Below are positions 1-8,405 of a DNA stretch of 64,000 bases, piece by piece. Below the pieces are notes generated by a model that did no database searches, was not told the origin of the DNA, and worked only from the letters and a program-made list of their open reading frames with translations. Position 1 is the stretch's first letter, and each line of letters starts with the position of its first letter. Source of the stretch: Mesorhizobium sp. CU3 (GTDB lineage: Bacteria > Pseudomonadota > Alphaproteobacteria > Rhizobiales > Rhizobiaceae); the NCBI RefSeq assembly GCF_006442965.1, contig NZ_VFWX01000011.1, positions 124,001-188,000 of the forward strand, read 5' to 3'. Both the position numbers and the translations under genes were made by a program.

Positions 1-106
1 AGCGCACCGTGGTGCGCACGCGGTAGCCTGCGTTCAAAAGCGCCAGGATGCAGTGGGCGCCGAGGAAGCCGGAGCCGCCGGTCACAAGCACCAATTCGCC
101 GCTCAT
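1..106 (-). CDS. NAD(P)-dependent epimerase/dehydratase, N-terminal fragment
   Basis: Partial gene that runs off the left edge; only about 35 residues are visible. They begin with a short beta strand followed by the Rossmann dinucleotide motif TGGSGFLG and then AHCILALLNAGYRVRTTVR, the standard opening of extended short-chain dehydrogenases that act on sugars or flavonoid-like substrates. The ATG at 104-106 has a GGGAGG ribosome binding site just upstream on the minus strand. It reads in the same direction as the kup gene and starts 39 bases beyond the kup stop. Substrate cannot be told from this fragment. Confidence 0.75.
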   Translation of the reverse strand, partial: MSGELVLVTGGSGFLGAHCILALLNAGYRVRTTVR

Positions 107-145
107 GCCCGCCTCCCGCCGAACCAGCCGATGCGAGGCAGTCTG

Positions 146-2062
146 TCAGATCGCGACCTGCGTGCCAATCTCGACGACGCGTCCTGTGGGAATCTGGAAA
201 TACTCCGTCGCGTCCGCCGCTGTCTTGGCCAGGCCGATGAACAACCGATCCTGCCAGATCGGCATGCCGGAATTGGGCGAGGCTTTCAGCGAACGTCGCG
301 ACAGGAAGAAGGACGTCGTCATGATGTCGAACTTCCAGCCCTGCTTGCGGCAGATGGCCAGCGCGCGCGGGATGTTCGGCTGCTCCATATAGCCGAAGGT
401 CAGCGTCACCCGCATGAACAGCTCGTTGACCACCTCCAGCTTCACCCGCTCGCTGTCGGGCACCACCGGCTGCGGCGCCGTCACCACCGACAGGATGACG
501 TTCTTTTCGTGCAGCACCTTGTAGTGCTTGAGGCTGTGCATCAGCGCCGTCGGCGCGCTCAGCGGATCGCTGGTCAGGAACACCGCCGTGCCCGACACCA
601 CCTGCGGCTTCTTCTTCAGAAGATTGGCCGCCAGGAAGTCGAGCGGGATTTCGTTGCGTCGGGTCTTGTCGAACAGATAGCGGCTGCCGCGCACCCAGGT
701 CCACATGCCGAGGATGATGGCGAAGGCCACCGCCAGCGACGCCCAGCCGCCTTCGAACACCTTGACGATGTTGGAGGCGAAAAAGCCGATGTCGATGAAG
801 GCAAACACCACCGTCAGCGCGGCCGCCGGCCAGATGTTCCATTTCCAGATGCGCGTCATGATGATGAACAAAAGCGTCGTCGTCACCAGCATGTTGCCGG
901 TGACCGAGATGCCGTAGGCGGAAGCCAGCTTGCTGGATTCGCCGAAGCCGACCACCAGCATCATCACCACCAGCGCGATCAGCATGTTGACGCGCGGCAT
1001 GTAGATCTGGCCGGACTGTTTCTCCGACGTGTGCAGGATTTCAAGGCGCGGCAGCATGTTGAGTTGCACGGCCTGGCGGGTCAGCGAATAGGCGCCGGAG
1101 ATCACCGCCTGGCTGGCGATGACCGTCGCCGCCGCGGCAAGCACCACCATCGGGATGAGCGCCCAGCCCTCGTTCATCTCGAAGAACGGGTGGCCGACCA
1201 CGCCGCCCTTGGCGAGCACGAAGGCGCCCTGCCCGGCATAGTTCAGAAGCAGGCAGGGAAACACGATCGCCAGCCAGGCCAGCACGATCGGCTTGCGGCC
1301 GAAATGGCCGAGGTCGGCATAGAGCGCCTCGGCGCCGGTGACGGCCAGGAACACGGCGCCGACGGTGACGAAAGACACGTCCGGCGAATTGATGAAGAAG
1401 GCCACGATGTAATGCGGGCTGATCGCCCACAGGATCTCCGGATCCGTAATGATGTGGTTCAGGCCCGAAAGGCCGATGGCGAGGAACCAGATGGCGGTGA
1501 CGGGGCCGAACACCAGGCCGACGCCGCCGGTGCCGAAGCGCTGCACCGCAAACAGCATCGCCAGGATCAGCAGCGTCAGCGGCACGACATAGGGCTGGAA
1601 GGCAGGCGTGACGACATTCATGCCTTCGACCGCCGACAGCACCGAGATCGCCGGCGTGATGACGGCATCGCCGAAGAACAGCGAAGCGCCGACGATGCCG
1701 ATGCCGAGCACGATCGCCGAGCGCGTCGGGAAAGTGCCGCGCGCCAGCGCCATCAGCGACAGCACGCCGCCCTCGCCGCGGTTGTCGGCGCGCAGCACGA
1801 ACATGATGTATTTCACCGTCACCGTGATGGTGAGCGACCAGATGATCAGCGATAGCACGCCGAGAATGTCGGCGCGGTTGGCGACGTCGCCGCCCGAGGA
1901 AGCATGCAGCGCCTCGCGGAAGGCGTAGATCGGGCTGGTGCCGATGTCGCCATAGACGACGCCCAGCGCGCCCAGCATCAGCACCTTGGTGCTGTGCTGC
2001 CCGGTTTCCGGGTGGCTCGACTGGTCGACGGGTTCTGCCTCAGCACCATTGGCAAGGGCCAT
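146..2062 (-). CDS. kup: Low-affinity potassium transporter Kup, copy 1
   Basis: Inner-membrane K+ uptake protein of the KUP/HAK/KT family, probably proton-coupled. The 638-residue product carries the family signature GVVYGDIGTSPIYAFREAL near residue 35, followed by about 12 hydrophobic segments up to residue 460 and a soluble C-terminal domain. The frame extends 9 bases further to a GTG, but GGAG lies 8 bases before the ATG at 2062, so I use that start. A second kup gene lies directly upstream on the same strand, 147 bases away, and encodes a protein of exactly the same length. The last 165 or so residues of the two proteins are almost identical, with about eight differences, while the membrane part is clearly more divergent. 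Confidence 0.95.
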   Translation of the reverse strand: MALANGAEAEPVDQSSHPETGQHSTKVLMLGALGVVYGDIGTSPIYAFREALHASSGGDVANRADILGVLSLIIWSLTITVTVKYIMFVLRADNRGEGGVLSLMALARGTFPTRSAIVLGIGIVGASLFFGDAVITPAISVLSAVEGMNVVTPAFQPYVVPLTLLILAMLFAVQRFGTGGVGLVFGPVTAIWFLAIGLSGLNHIITDPEILWAISPHYIVAFFINSPDVSFVTVGAVFLAVTGAEALYADLGHFGRKPIVLAWLAIVFPCLLLNYAGQGAFVLAKGGVVGHPFFEMNEGWALIPMVVLAAAATVIASQAVISGAYSLTRQAVQLNMLPRLEILHTSEKQSGQIYMPRVNMLIALVVMMLVVGFGESSKLASAYGISVTGNMLVTTTLLFIIMTRIWKWNIWPAAALTVVFAFIDIGFFASNIVKVFEGGWASLAVAFAIILGMWTWVRGSRYLFDKTRRNEIPLDFLAANLLKKKPQVVSGTAVFLTSDPLSAPTALMHSLKHYKVLHEKNVILSVVTAPQPVVPDSERVKLEVVNELFMRVTLTFGYMEQPNIPRALAICRKQGWKFDIMTTSFFLSRRSLKASPNSGMPIWQDRLFIGLAKTAADATEYFQIPTGRVVEIGTQVAI

Positions 2063-2209
2063 GGACGACACTCCGATAAAACGCGCGGTGCTCTACGCTT
2101 GCTGCAGTGCAATATCAAGTGCCCTTGCGTGAGGGCACCCATGCCGCGGGTGCACGGCTTTGCGTATACGGAGCGCAGAAGCCTGTTCATCCGACGCAAA
2201 GCAGCAGCG

Positions 2210-4126
2210 TCAGATCGCGACCTGGGTGCCGATCTCCACCACGCGTCCGGTCGGGATTTGGAAGTACTCGGTCGCATCCGCCGCCGAGCGCGCCAAGCTG
2301 ATGAACAGCCTGTCCTGCCAAACCGGCATGCCGGAGTTGGGCGAAGCCTTGAGCGAGCGCCGCGACAGGAAGAAGGACGTCGTCATGATGTCGAACTTCC
2401 AGCCCTGCTTGCGGCAGATGGCCAAAGCGCGCGGAATGTTGGGCTGCTCCATATAGCCGAAGGTCAGCGTGACCCGCATGAACAGCTCGTTGACGGTCTC
2501 CATCTTGACCCGCTCGCTGTCGGGCACCACCGGCTGCTGCGCCGTCACCACCGATAAGATGACGTTCTTCTCGTGCAGCACCTTGTAGTGCTTCAGGCTG
2601 TGCATCAGCGCCGTCGGGGCGCTCAGCGGATCGCTGGTCAGGAACACGGCCGTGCCCGAAACCAGCTGCGGCTTTTTCTTGAGAAGATTGGCCGCCAGAA
2701 AATCGAGCGGGATCTCGTTGCGGCGGGTCTTGTCGAACAGATAGCGGGTGCCGCGGATCCAGGTCCACATGATCAGCCCCATGAGGGCGGCAACCGTGAT
2801 CGACACCCAGCCGCCTTCCACGATCTTGACGACATTGGCCGAGAAGAAGCCGAGATCGATGACGCCGAACAGCAGCGCCAGCGCCAGGGCGATCGCCAGC
2901 TGCCACTTCCAGCGCCAGCGCATGACGACGAACAACAGGATCGTCGTCATCAGCATCTCGCCGGTGACCGAGATGCCATAGGCGGAAGCGAGCGCGCTCG
3001 AACTGCCGAAGCCGACGACCAGCAGCATCACGCCGAGCGCGACCAGCAGATTGACCCGGGGCATATAGATCTGCCCGCTCTGCATCTCGGAAGTGTGCTG
3101 CACCTCGATGCGCGGCAGAAGGTTGAGCTGCACCGCCTGCCTGGTCAGCGAGAACGCGCCGGAAATCACCGCCTGGCTGGCAATGACGGTCGCCGCCGTG
3201 GCCAGCCCGACCATCGGCATCAGCGCCCATTCCGGCAGCATCTGGAAGAACGGATTGGTCGGCTTGCCGCCATGCGACAGCACGAAGGCGCCCTGGCCGA
3301 AATAGTTGAGCAGAAGGCACGGGAACACGATGGCGAACCAGGCCATGACGATCGGTTTGCGGCCAAAATGGCCGAGATCGACATAGAGCGCCTCGGCGCC
3401 GGTCACCGCCAGGAACACCGCGCCGACGGTGACGAAGGCGCCCGTCGGCGTCGTGGCGAGATAATGGATCGCATAATAGGGATTGATCGCCAGAAGCACC
3501 GACCAGTCGTCGACGATGTGGTAGAGGCCGGCGGCGCCGATCGCCAGGAACCATGTCGCCGTGACCGGTCCGAACACCGCCGCCACCTTGCCGGTGCCGA
3601 AACGCTGCACGGCGAAAAGCACCGCCAGGATGACAAGCGTGATCGGAACGACATAGGCGTCCAGCGCCGGCGTGACGACTTCGAGGCCTTCCACCGCCGA
3701 AAGCACCGAGATGGCCGGCGTGATGATTGAATCGCCGAAGAAAAGTGCTGCGCCGCAAAGGCCGATCACCAGGATGAGCTTCGATCCCGGCGGATAGGCG
3801 CCGCGCGCAAGCGCCATCAAGGACAGCGTGCCGCCCTCGCCATTGTTGTCGGCCCGAAGCACGAAGGCGACATATTTGATGGTGACGATGATGGTCAGCG
3901 CCCAGACGATGAGCGACAAAACGCCAAGCACGTCGTTACGCGCCACGACGCTGCCCGAGGCATGCAGCGCCTCGCGGAAGGCATAGATCGGGCTGGTGCC
4001 GATATCGCCATAGACCACGCCGAGCGCACCGAGCATCAGCAACCGGATGCTGTGTTGGCGCTCCTTTTCGCCATGGCTTGCTCGTTCGAGGGTTTCCGCC
4101 TCGCCGTTGGCATTGGCTAGCACCAT
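2210..4126 (-). CDS. kup: Low-affinity potassium transporter Kup, copy 2
   Basis: Second KUP-family potassium transporter, 638 residues, same architecture as the downstream copy: the GVVYGDIGTSP signature near the N-terminus, about 12 membrane segments and a cytoplasmic C-terminal domain. The open frame reaches 4192, but the ATG at 4124-4126 lines up with the start of copy 1 (MVLANANGE versus MALANGAE) and has AAGTGGGG upstream. Rhizobia often carry two or more kup genes, used at low pH or low osmolarity; nothing here shows which copy is used when. The C-terminal domain shared almost without change with copy 1 suggests recent gene conversion or strong constraint. Confidence 0.95.
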   Translation of the reverse strand: MVLANANGEAETLERASHGEKERQHSIRLLMLGALGVVYGDIGTSPIYAFREALHASGSVVARNDVLGVLSLIVWALTIIVTIKYVAFVLRADNNGEGGTLSLMALARGAYPPGSKLILVIGLCGAALFFGDSIITPAISVLSAVEGLEVVTPALDAYVVPITLVILAVLFAVQRFGTGKVAAVFGPVTATWFLAIGAAGLYHIVDDWSVLLAINPYYAIHYLATTPTGAFVTVGAVFLAVTGAEALYVDLGHFGRKPIVMAWFAIVFPCLLLNYFGQGAFVLSHGGKPTNPFFQMLPEWALMPMVGLATAATVIASQAVISGAFSLTRQAVQLNLLPRIEVQHTSEMQSGQIYMPRVNLLVALGVMLLVVGFGSSSALASAYGISVTGEMLMTTILLFVVMRWRWKWQLAIALALALLFGVIDLGFFSANVVKIVEGGWVSITVAALMGLIMWTWIRGTRYLFDKTRRNEIPLDFLAANLLKKKPQLVSGTAVFLTSDPLSAPTALMHSLKHYKVLHEKNVILSVVTAQQPVVPDSERVKMETVNELFMRVTLTFGYMEQPNIPRALAICRKQGWKFDIMTTSFFLSRRSLKASPNSGMPVWQDRLFISLARSAADATEYFQIPTGRVVEIGTQVAI

Positions 4127-4218
4127 GAACCCCACTTCGTCAGCCGCACGGCGCTTTCCACGCGCCGCGATGGGCAGGATCCACGAAAACACCCGGAGCT
4201 ACGCAAGGCTTCCTCGCC

Positions 4219-4989
4219 CTACCATCCACAAGCCTTCAGGAACCGTCCCACCGTGCCGGCCATGCCATACTCCAGCGCATCCGCTGTCAACCCATGTCCG
4301 ATCGATACTTCGGCCAATGCCGGGATACGTTTTGCCAAGGCAGGCAGATTGCCGACGGTGAGATCGTGGCCGGCATTGACCTGAAGCCCCGCAGCCGCAG
4401 CGGCGTCGGCGGTTTTTCCCAATCGTTCCAGGATCTTGCCGGCCTTGGCGGAATCCGAATGGCAGCTGCCATAAGGGCCGGTATAGAGCTCGATCCGGTC
4501 GGCGCCGGTGTCGCGCGCGGCATTTATGCCGGCCGGATCGGCATCGGAAAACAGCGACACGCGAAAGCCGCCTTTCTTCAATCGCTTGACGATCGGAGTG
4601 AGGAACGCGGCCTGGGCGACGAAGTTCCAGCCATGGTCGGACGTCGCCTGCGCCGGATCATCCGGCACCAGCGTCACCTGCTCCGGCTGATTCTTCTCGA
4701 TCAGCGCCAGGAAATCCTCGCTCGGATAACCTTCGATGTTGAATTCCGCGCTTGGAAACTCGTCGTCGATCAGCGCCCGGATTTCCGGCAGGTCGGAATG
4801 CCTGGTGTGGCGCTCGTCGGGTCGCGGATGCACCGTCAATCCATGCGCGCCCGCGGCGAGCGCGAGGCGGCCTAGGCCGATAACGCTCGGCCATGGCAAA
4901 TCGCGCCGGTTGCGCAGCATGGCGATGGCATTGAGGTTGACCGAAAGCTTGGCGGGCATGAACGAGGGGTCCAGTGGATCGGCGGGCAT
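4219..4989 (-). CDS. pdxJ: Pyridoxine 5'-phosphate synthase
   Basis: PdxJ condenses 1-deoxyxylulose 5-phosphate with 3-amino-2-oxopropyl phosphate to give pyridoxine 5'-phosphate, the last ring-forming step of DXP-dependent vitamin B6 synthesis in the cytoplasm. The 256-residue TIM-barrel protein shows the expected LSVNLNAIAMLRNRR start, HPRPDERH (phosphate and base site), EFNIEGYPS, TLVPD and the C-terminal VSIGHGL. An internal ATG at 4959 (MPAKLSVN) is the start used by many homologues; the upstream ATG at 4989 has AAGG nine bases before it. Divergent from the small gene at 5058, with 68 bases between them. Confidence 0.93.
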   Translation of the reverse strand: MPADPLDPSFMPAKLSVNLNAIAMLRNRRDLPWPSVIGLGRLALAAGAHGLTVHPRPDERHTRHSDLPEIRALIDDEFPSAEFNIEGYPSEDFLALIEKNQPEQVTLVPDDPAQATSDHGWNFVAQAAFLTPIVKRLKKGGFRVSLFSDADPAGINAARDTGADRIELYTGPYGSCHSDSAKAGKILERLGKTADAAAAAGLQVNAGHDLTVGNLPALAKRIPALAEVSIGHGLTADALEYGMAGTVGRFLKACGW

Positions 4990-5057
4990 CTATAGCGCCT
5001 TTGCAGGGAACAGATAGAGGGTTTCGGGTGTTCCAGGGGATGGATGGAGGATCGCTC

Positions 5058-5456
5058 ATGAATTTCCTCGAAGCCGTGCCGGCCATACGCCGTATCGACA
5101 CCGACCGCGACACGCTGTTTGCCATCGATGTGGTCGGCGATGTCTCGCCCGCCGATGCCGAAAACCTGTTCGGCCTGCTGGAAGCAGCTTATGCGCTCCA
5201 CCCCAGGACGGATGTGCTGGTGCGGCTGACCGACGAGGAAAGCGTGGATTGGGCCAACATAGCGCCACAAACGCTCCGCCAGGGCGTGGCGGATGCGCTT
5301 GAGCATATCGAACGCTGCGCGGTGATCGGCAAACCGGGCTGGGTCTCGGTGGTCAGCGGCGTGTTCCCCAGAACCTTGCCCTTCGAGGTCAGGCGTTTCG
5401 ACGTCGACGACGAAGACGCGGCCTGGCAATGGTTGGGCGCGAGGCCGACGGATTAG
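5058..5456 (+). CDS. SpoIIAA-like (STAS-fold) small protein
   Basis: A 132-residue cytoplasmic protein that resembles the SpoIIAA-like/STAS family: alternating strands and helices, no membrane segment, and a hydrophobic core pattern around DTLFAIDVVGDVS and HPRTDVLVRL. Members bind lipids or act as anti-anti-sigma-like modules, but the phosphorylatable serine of true SpoIIAA is not evident, so I give no function. The frame is open from 4974, but GGAGG at 5046-5050 fixes the start at the ATG at 5058. The stop codon shares bases with the stop of the convergent helicase gene. Confidence 0.7.
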   Translation: MNFLEAVPAIRRIDTDRDTLFAIDVVGDVSPADAENLFGLLEAAYALHPRTDVLVRLTDEESVDWANIAPQTLRQGVADALEHIERCAVIGKPGWVSVVSGVFPRTLPFEVRRFDVDDEDAAWQWLGARPTD

Positions 5457-6583
5457 TTGCGCACCACTGTCAAACGCTCGGCCGCGCGTGTTATCGCGGT
5501 GTAGAGCCAGCGCTGCCGCGTCTCCTTGAAAGCCCAGCTCTCGTCGAACAAAACTACGTCGTTCCACTGCGAGCCCTGCGCCTTGTGCACGGTCAGCGCA
5601 TAGCCGTAATCGAAATCGTCGAAACGTTTCTTCTGCTGCCAGGGGATTTCGGCGTCCGGGTCCTCGAACGCCGCCTTGAGCAGCTTTATCTTGGCGACGC
5701 CGCGGTCGGGATCGTCCTCTTCCGGCGAAACCAGCAGGTTGATGCCGGGCTTCACCGTCTCGCGCGACGAGGTCATCACCTTCCACAGCGAGCCGTTGAG
5801 CAGGCCCTTGGCCGGGTCGTTGCGCAGGCAGACAAGCTTGTCGCCGGCCTGCGGGAAATCGGCGTTGAAACCCTTCAGCTCGCGCAGCCGCTGGTTATAG
5901 CGCCGCCTCGTGCGGTTGGTGCCGACCAGCACCTGGTCCGCCTTCAAGACCAGCTCCTGCGTGACGCCTTCCCTGCCGATCACCTGCGCCGTGCCGTAGT
6001 CGCCATGCATGAATTCGCGGCCCTCGCGCACGTCGAGCGCAAGGCGGATGATCGGATTGTCGCGCGCCTGGCGGTGGATTTCGGTCAACAGCACATCCGG
6101 TTCATGCTCGGTGAAGAAGCCGCCACCCGAGATCGGAGGCAGCTGCGCCGGATCGCCGAGCACCAGGATCGGCGTGCCGAAACTCAGGAGGTCACGGCCG
6201 AGCTGCTCGTCGACCATCGAGCACTCGTCGATGACCACGAGTTTTGCGCGCGAGATCGGGCTTTGCCGGTTGAGCGAGAAGGTCGGCGTCATCGAGGTCT
6301 TGCCGGTCACCTCGTCCTCGACCGATTCCTCGCCCTTGGGCCTATAGATCAGCGAATGAATGGTGCGGGCATTGACCGCGCCCTTGGAGCGCAGCACCTG
6401 GGCGGCCTTGCCGGTGAAGGCGGCGAACTGCACCTGGCCGTCGACATGCTCGGAAAAATAACGCGCCAGCGTCGTCTTGCCGGTGCCGGCATAGCCGAAC
6501 AGCCGAAAGATCTGCGGCCGGCCTTCCTTGAGCCAGCGCCCGACCGCTTTCAAAGCCTCATCCTGTTGGGGGGAGAATTCCAT
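5453..6583 (-). CDS. RecD-like ATP-dependent DNA helicase (UvrD-type C-terminal domain)
   Basis: A 376-residue superfamily 1 helicase of the compact RecD2/Pif1-like kind. Walker A is GYAGTGKT at residues 30-37, then FTGKAAQVLR (motif Ia), VVIDECSMVD (motif II), LGDPAQLPPI (motif III), GTNRTRRRYN, and the C-terminal UvrD_C_2 signature LTVHKAQGSQWNDV with YTAITRAAERL. It lacks the N-terminal extension of full RecD and no recB or recC gene is near, so it probably acts alone in repair or replication restart. The frame is open to 6712 but the extra N-terminus looks non-coding; the ATG at 6583 (MEFSPQQ) is the usual start of this family. Confidence 0.88.
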   Translation of the reverse strand: MEFSPQQDEALKAVGRWLKEGRPQIFRLFGYAGTGKTTLARYFSEHVDGQVQFAAFTGKAAQVLRSKGAVNARTIHSLIYRPKGEESVEDEVTGKTSMTPTFSLNRQSPISRAKLVVIDECSMVDEQLGRDLLSFGTPILVLGDPAQLPPISGGGFFTEHEPDVLLTEIHRQARDNPIIRLALDVREGREFMHGDYGTAQVIGREGVTQELVLKADQVLVGTNRTRRRYNQRLRELKGFNADFPQAGDKLVCLRNDPAKGLLNGSLWKVMTSSRETVKPGINLLVSPEEDDPDRGVAKIKLLKAAFEDPDAEIPWQQKKRFDDFDYGYALTVHKAQGSQWNDVVLFDESWAFKETRQRWLYTAITRAAERLTVVRN

Positions 6584-6727
6584 CGGTTCGACAGACCGGA
6601 TTCGCGAGAGAAAGACAAGCTTGGCCGCACCGGCACGACATCGCCTACGGCAATATCGTTGCTTGCAGAATAGACAAACTAGCAGGCCAGAAATAGAACG
6701 TAAAGTGAACAAAATATAGGGTGAGCG

Positions 6728-7096
6728 CTAGCTATCAAACCCTGGATCGTTCTCCAGCAAGATCGGCTTGCCGTGCGGCGTGGCATGCGCGGCGCGCTCC
6801 CAGGCGGCGGCGAGAGTATCGACATCGTTCTTGCCGGCGACGCCTTTGGCCGCCAGCAATGTCTCCAGCGCCGCCAGCCAATGCTCGTAATAGTCGTGCC
6901 CGTCCGTCGCCGCGCCCGGCTTCTTCACCTCGGCTGCGAGCGCCTCGGCCCATTCGCTCCACGAAAACAGACCTTTGTCGTGCAGCGCCACCGTCATGGC
7001 GAAGGCTTCCGCTTGCCATGGCTCGGCGAAGACCGGCTCGTCGAAGCCCGCCGGCAAAGCGCCTTCAGGCCGGCTCAAGATAGCTCTCCCAGGCAT
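6728..7096 (-). CDS. Nitrile hydratase accessory protein (activator)
   Basis: A 122-residue protein of the nitrile hydratase activator family (P14K type), the chaperone that exchanges the alpha subunit so that cobalt is inserted and the active-site cysteines are oxidised. Family hallmarks are the opening LPxxFDEPVFAEPWQAEAFAM, the LFSWSEWAEALAAEV segment and DYYEHWLAALETLLAAKG, which resembles the beta-subunit N-terminus. It is the last gene of the operon alpha-beta-accessory and overlaps the 3' end of the beta gene by 32 bases, consistent with translational coupling. Confidence 0.88.
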   Translation of the reverse strand: MPGRAILSRPEGALPAGFDEPVFAEPWQAEAFAMTVALHDKGLFSWSEWAEALAAEVKKPGAATDGHDYYEHWLAALETLLAAKGVAGKNDVDTLAAAWERAAHATPHGKPILLENDPGFDS

Positions 7097-7724
7097 CGAT
7101 GGAGACGGTCAAAGTCAGATCGGCGCCCTCTCCCCAGATTTCCGGCCCGTCAAACACCACCGTGTAGACCCATTGCGGGTTCTCGCCCTTGCCATGCGCA
7201 TTGCTGTCGGGAAACACGAAGCCGTCGCGGACGGCCTCGACGGTGCCGTTCTTGCCGCGCGCATAGCGCGGCAATCGGGTGTGACCGGTCGGGCTGAAAT
7301 TCTTTGTCCTGACGCGGTCGCCTGCACGAAAACGCGCCGGCGTGGCGACCGGTCGGTCGCACGGCCCGCCCTTGGCGAGCACCGCCGGCACGTCGGCCGC
7401 CTTCAGCACCCGCTTCGGCGTCGCGGCCGGGTCGAGCGCCTTGCCGGCGGCAAGGTCGCGCTCCGAAACGAAGCCGTGGCGCTTCAGGAGCACTTCCAGC
7501 GCCTTGATCCAGATCTGATAGTAGCTCGACGAATAATAATCCGCCGGATGCAGCGATTCCCGCGCATGCCGGCTTTCGTCGATGTTCCAGGCGCCCATCG
7601 ACCCGGCGGTGAGCGTCACGCCAAGCGCCCGCCTTTCCCAGCCGGCATGGAAGTAGGGTTCGTCCGTCTCCGGCGCGACCGGCCCGAAGCCCATCTGTCC
7701 GCCAAGATCCTGCGGTCCGTTCAT
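7065..7724 (-). CDS. nthB: Nitrile hydratase beta subunit
   Basis: Non-catalytic partner of nitrile hydratase, which hydrates nitriles to amides. The 219-residue protein starts MNGPQDLGGQMGFGPV, typical of the family, has the conserved HPADYYSSSYYQIWIKALEVLL helix pair, and ends with the small barrel RFRAGDRVRTKN...GHTRLPRYARGKNGTVE and the closing DLWESYLE-like tail. The frame is open far upstream to 8006, but GGGGAG before the ATG at 7724 decides the start. It lies 11 bases downstream of the alpha gene. Confidence 0.95.
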   Translation of the reverse strand: MNGPQDLGGQMGFGPVAPETDEPYFHAGWERRALGVTLTAGSMGAWNIDESRHARESLHPADYYSSSYYQIWIKALEVLLKRHGFVSERDLAAGKALDPAATPKRVLKAADVPAVLAKGGPCDRPVATPARFRAGDRVRTKNFSPTGHTRLPRYARGKNGTVEAVRDGFVFPDSNAHGKGENPQWVYTVVFDGPEIWGEGADLTLTVSIDAWESYLEPA

Positions 7725-7735
7725 GCCGGCTCCCC

Positions 7736-8341
7736 TTATTCCGGCTCTTTGGCGAGCGCCGTGCCGATCATCGCATCGCGGCTGACCAGCTCGGACAACC
7801 GCTCCTCGCTCCAGCCTTCGGTGCCCTTCGGCCGCATCGGCACCACCAGATAGCGCAGCTCGGCCGTCGAATCCCAGACGCGGATTTTCTTGTCCGACGG
7901 CAGCGTCAGCCCGAATTCCTCCAGCACGCCGCGCGGATCGATCACTGCCCGCGACCGGTAAGGCGGCGCCTTGTACCAGACCGGCGGCAGGCCGAGCACC
8001 GACCATGGATAGCAGGAGCAGAGCGTGCAGACGACGAGGTTGTGCGTGCCCTCGGTGTTGAAAACGGCCTGCATGTGCTCGCCTTGCCGACCAGTGTAGC
8101 TCAGCGAGGCGATCGCTCCCGTCGCATCGCGCTTCAGCCAGTCGGCGTAAACCGGATCGCTCCAGGCCTTCGCCACCACCCTGGCGCCGTTGCGCGGGCC
8201 GATCTTTGTCTCATAGGTATCGACGATGACGTCGATGGCCGCCGGATCGATCAGCCCTTTCTCAGTCAGGATCGTCTCCAGCGCGCGCACGCGCGCGGCG
8301 AAAGGATCGAGCTCGTTGTCGTGGTCATGATCATGGGACAT
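7736..8341 (-). CDS. nthA: Nitrile hydratase alpha subunit, cobalt type
   Basis: Catalytic subunit, 201 residues. The metal-binding motif is VCTLCSC with ligand cysteines at about residues 105, 108 and 110; threonine in the third position of the motif marks the cobalt form, whereas iron enzymes have serine. The N-terminus HDHDHD is histidine-rich. The start at 8341 (MSHDHDH) is chosen over the open frame to 8491 because upstream residues look non-coding. First gene of a three-gene operon, 64 bases after the stop of the RND permease on the same strand, so it may be read through from there. No amidase or aldoxime dehydratase lies nearby, so the physiological substrate is unclear. Confidence 0.95.
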   Translation of the reverse strand: MSHDHDHDNELDPFAARVRALETILTEKGLIDPAAIDVIVDTYETKIGPRNGARVVAKAWSDPVYADWLKRDATGAIASLSYTGRQGEHMQAVFNTEGTHNLVVCTLCSCYPWSVLGLPPVWYKAPPYRSRAVIDPRGVLEEFGLTLPSDKKIRVWDSTAELRYLVVPMRPKGTEGWSEERLSELVSRDAMIGTALAKEPE

Positions 8342-8405
8342 GACGTCAAAGTACGGCTCGGACCCGCCGGCCGCAAGCATGACAGCTTGGGCCAGGAACG
8401 AGGCG

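Noticed and set aside
53..1855. 600-codon plus-strand frame opposite kup
   Set aside because: Shadow with His/Arg-rich composition; kup on the other strand is unmistakable.
2187..3758. 523-codon minus-strand frame within the second kup gene
   Set aside because: Alternative frame of the same gene; no domain.
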